DNA from: Ciona savignyi
Lineage: Eukaryota > Chordata > Ascidiacea > Phlebobranchia > Cionidae
Assembly (NCBI GenBank): GCA_000149265.1
Contig: CH002078.1
Span: forward strand, 212,411-276,410
Direction: 5' to 3'
Length of the DNA: 64,000 nt
Both the position numbers and the translations under genes were made by a program. Below, in pieces: positions 63,822-64,000 of the stretch. Below the pieces are notes generated by a model that saw only the letters and a program-made list of their open reading frames with translations, was not told where the DNA came from and ran no database searches. Within the stretch, counting starts at the first letter, position 1. Each line of letters starts with the position of its first letter.

Positions 63822-64000
63822 CTGGGGCAAAGGAAAAGTAATTGAGATTTATTTTAAAAATCTGGGGAAGTTTTCTTGAAGGTAATAATATTATTTTAAC
63901 ATTAAAGTAGCATGATATATGCTTAGATTGCTCACAGGGCATAAAAAGCGAATTATTTTGCCTAAATTTTGCTTTGAAATTTTTTTAGCTTTATTTTGCC

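Overview
This is a piece of an animal genome, AT-rich, with intron-bearing genes whose exons end at GT/AG sites and a very dense load of transposable elements. The gene content (carbohydrate and cytosolic sulfotransferases, lectin, ASB protein, C2H2 zinc finger, LZTFL1), the compact introns and the two tRNA-derived SINE families suggest a tunicate, most likely Ciona. The species is an inference. There are no prokaryotic features, and a 100-N assembly gap lies at 31003-31102.

Host genes. (1) Two tandem copies of a type II membrane carbohydrate sulfotransferase lie on the minus strand. Copy A has exons 1-4 at 4204-6143, with exons 5-6 off the left edge or lost. Copy B is complete in six exons at 23652-28658 (367 aa). 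(2) A secreted lectin-like gene, 35578-37554 minus (264 aa), joins an H-type-lectin-like domain to a degenerate C-type lectin domain. (3) Five exons of a cytosolic sulfotransferase (SULT), 39478-42276 plus, have no recognisable 3' exons; a minisatellite and a LINE lie where they would be expected. (4) An ankyrin-repeat/SOCS-box gene, 53524-57167 minus (365 aa, five exons). (5) A ten-finger C2H2 protein, 60324-61241 plus. (6) The last two coding exons of LZTFL1, 63055-63821 minus.

Mobile elements. 1-4195 is the 3' part of a Ty3/gypsy element whose LTR ends 8 nt beyond the exon-4 donor of sulfotransferase copy A. 8097-15078 is a CACTA-type (CACTG...CAGTG) DNA transposon with subterminal GGTGG clusters. 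It carries a decayed TNP2-like transposase gene and a second multi-exon gene resembling a family often named SAMD3-like; a hairpin MITE is nested inside it. Three short hAT-type elements have perfect 8-bp target duplications (17598-18157, 19286-20123, 58737-59457). A near full-length LINE of the I/LOA type lies on the minus strand at 43514-51083 with a 13-bp target duplication. It is split in its reverse transcriptase by a 1.98-kb TIR element (45428-47405), which itself contains a SINE. Many copies of SINE families S1 and S2, a palindromic MITE (M1) and other dispersed repeats (R1, R2, R3) fill introns and intergenic DNA.

The clearest candidate for something little described is the 7-kb CACTG element with its two-gene cargo and same-strand GGTGG clusters at both ends. 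Others are the lectin domain fusion, the SINE-derived minisatellite beside the truncated SULT gene, and the LINE/TIR element/SINE nest. All gene models come from reading splice sites, phases and motifs by eye. No alignment or database search was run, and family names rest on remembered motifs.
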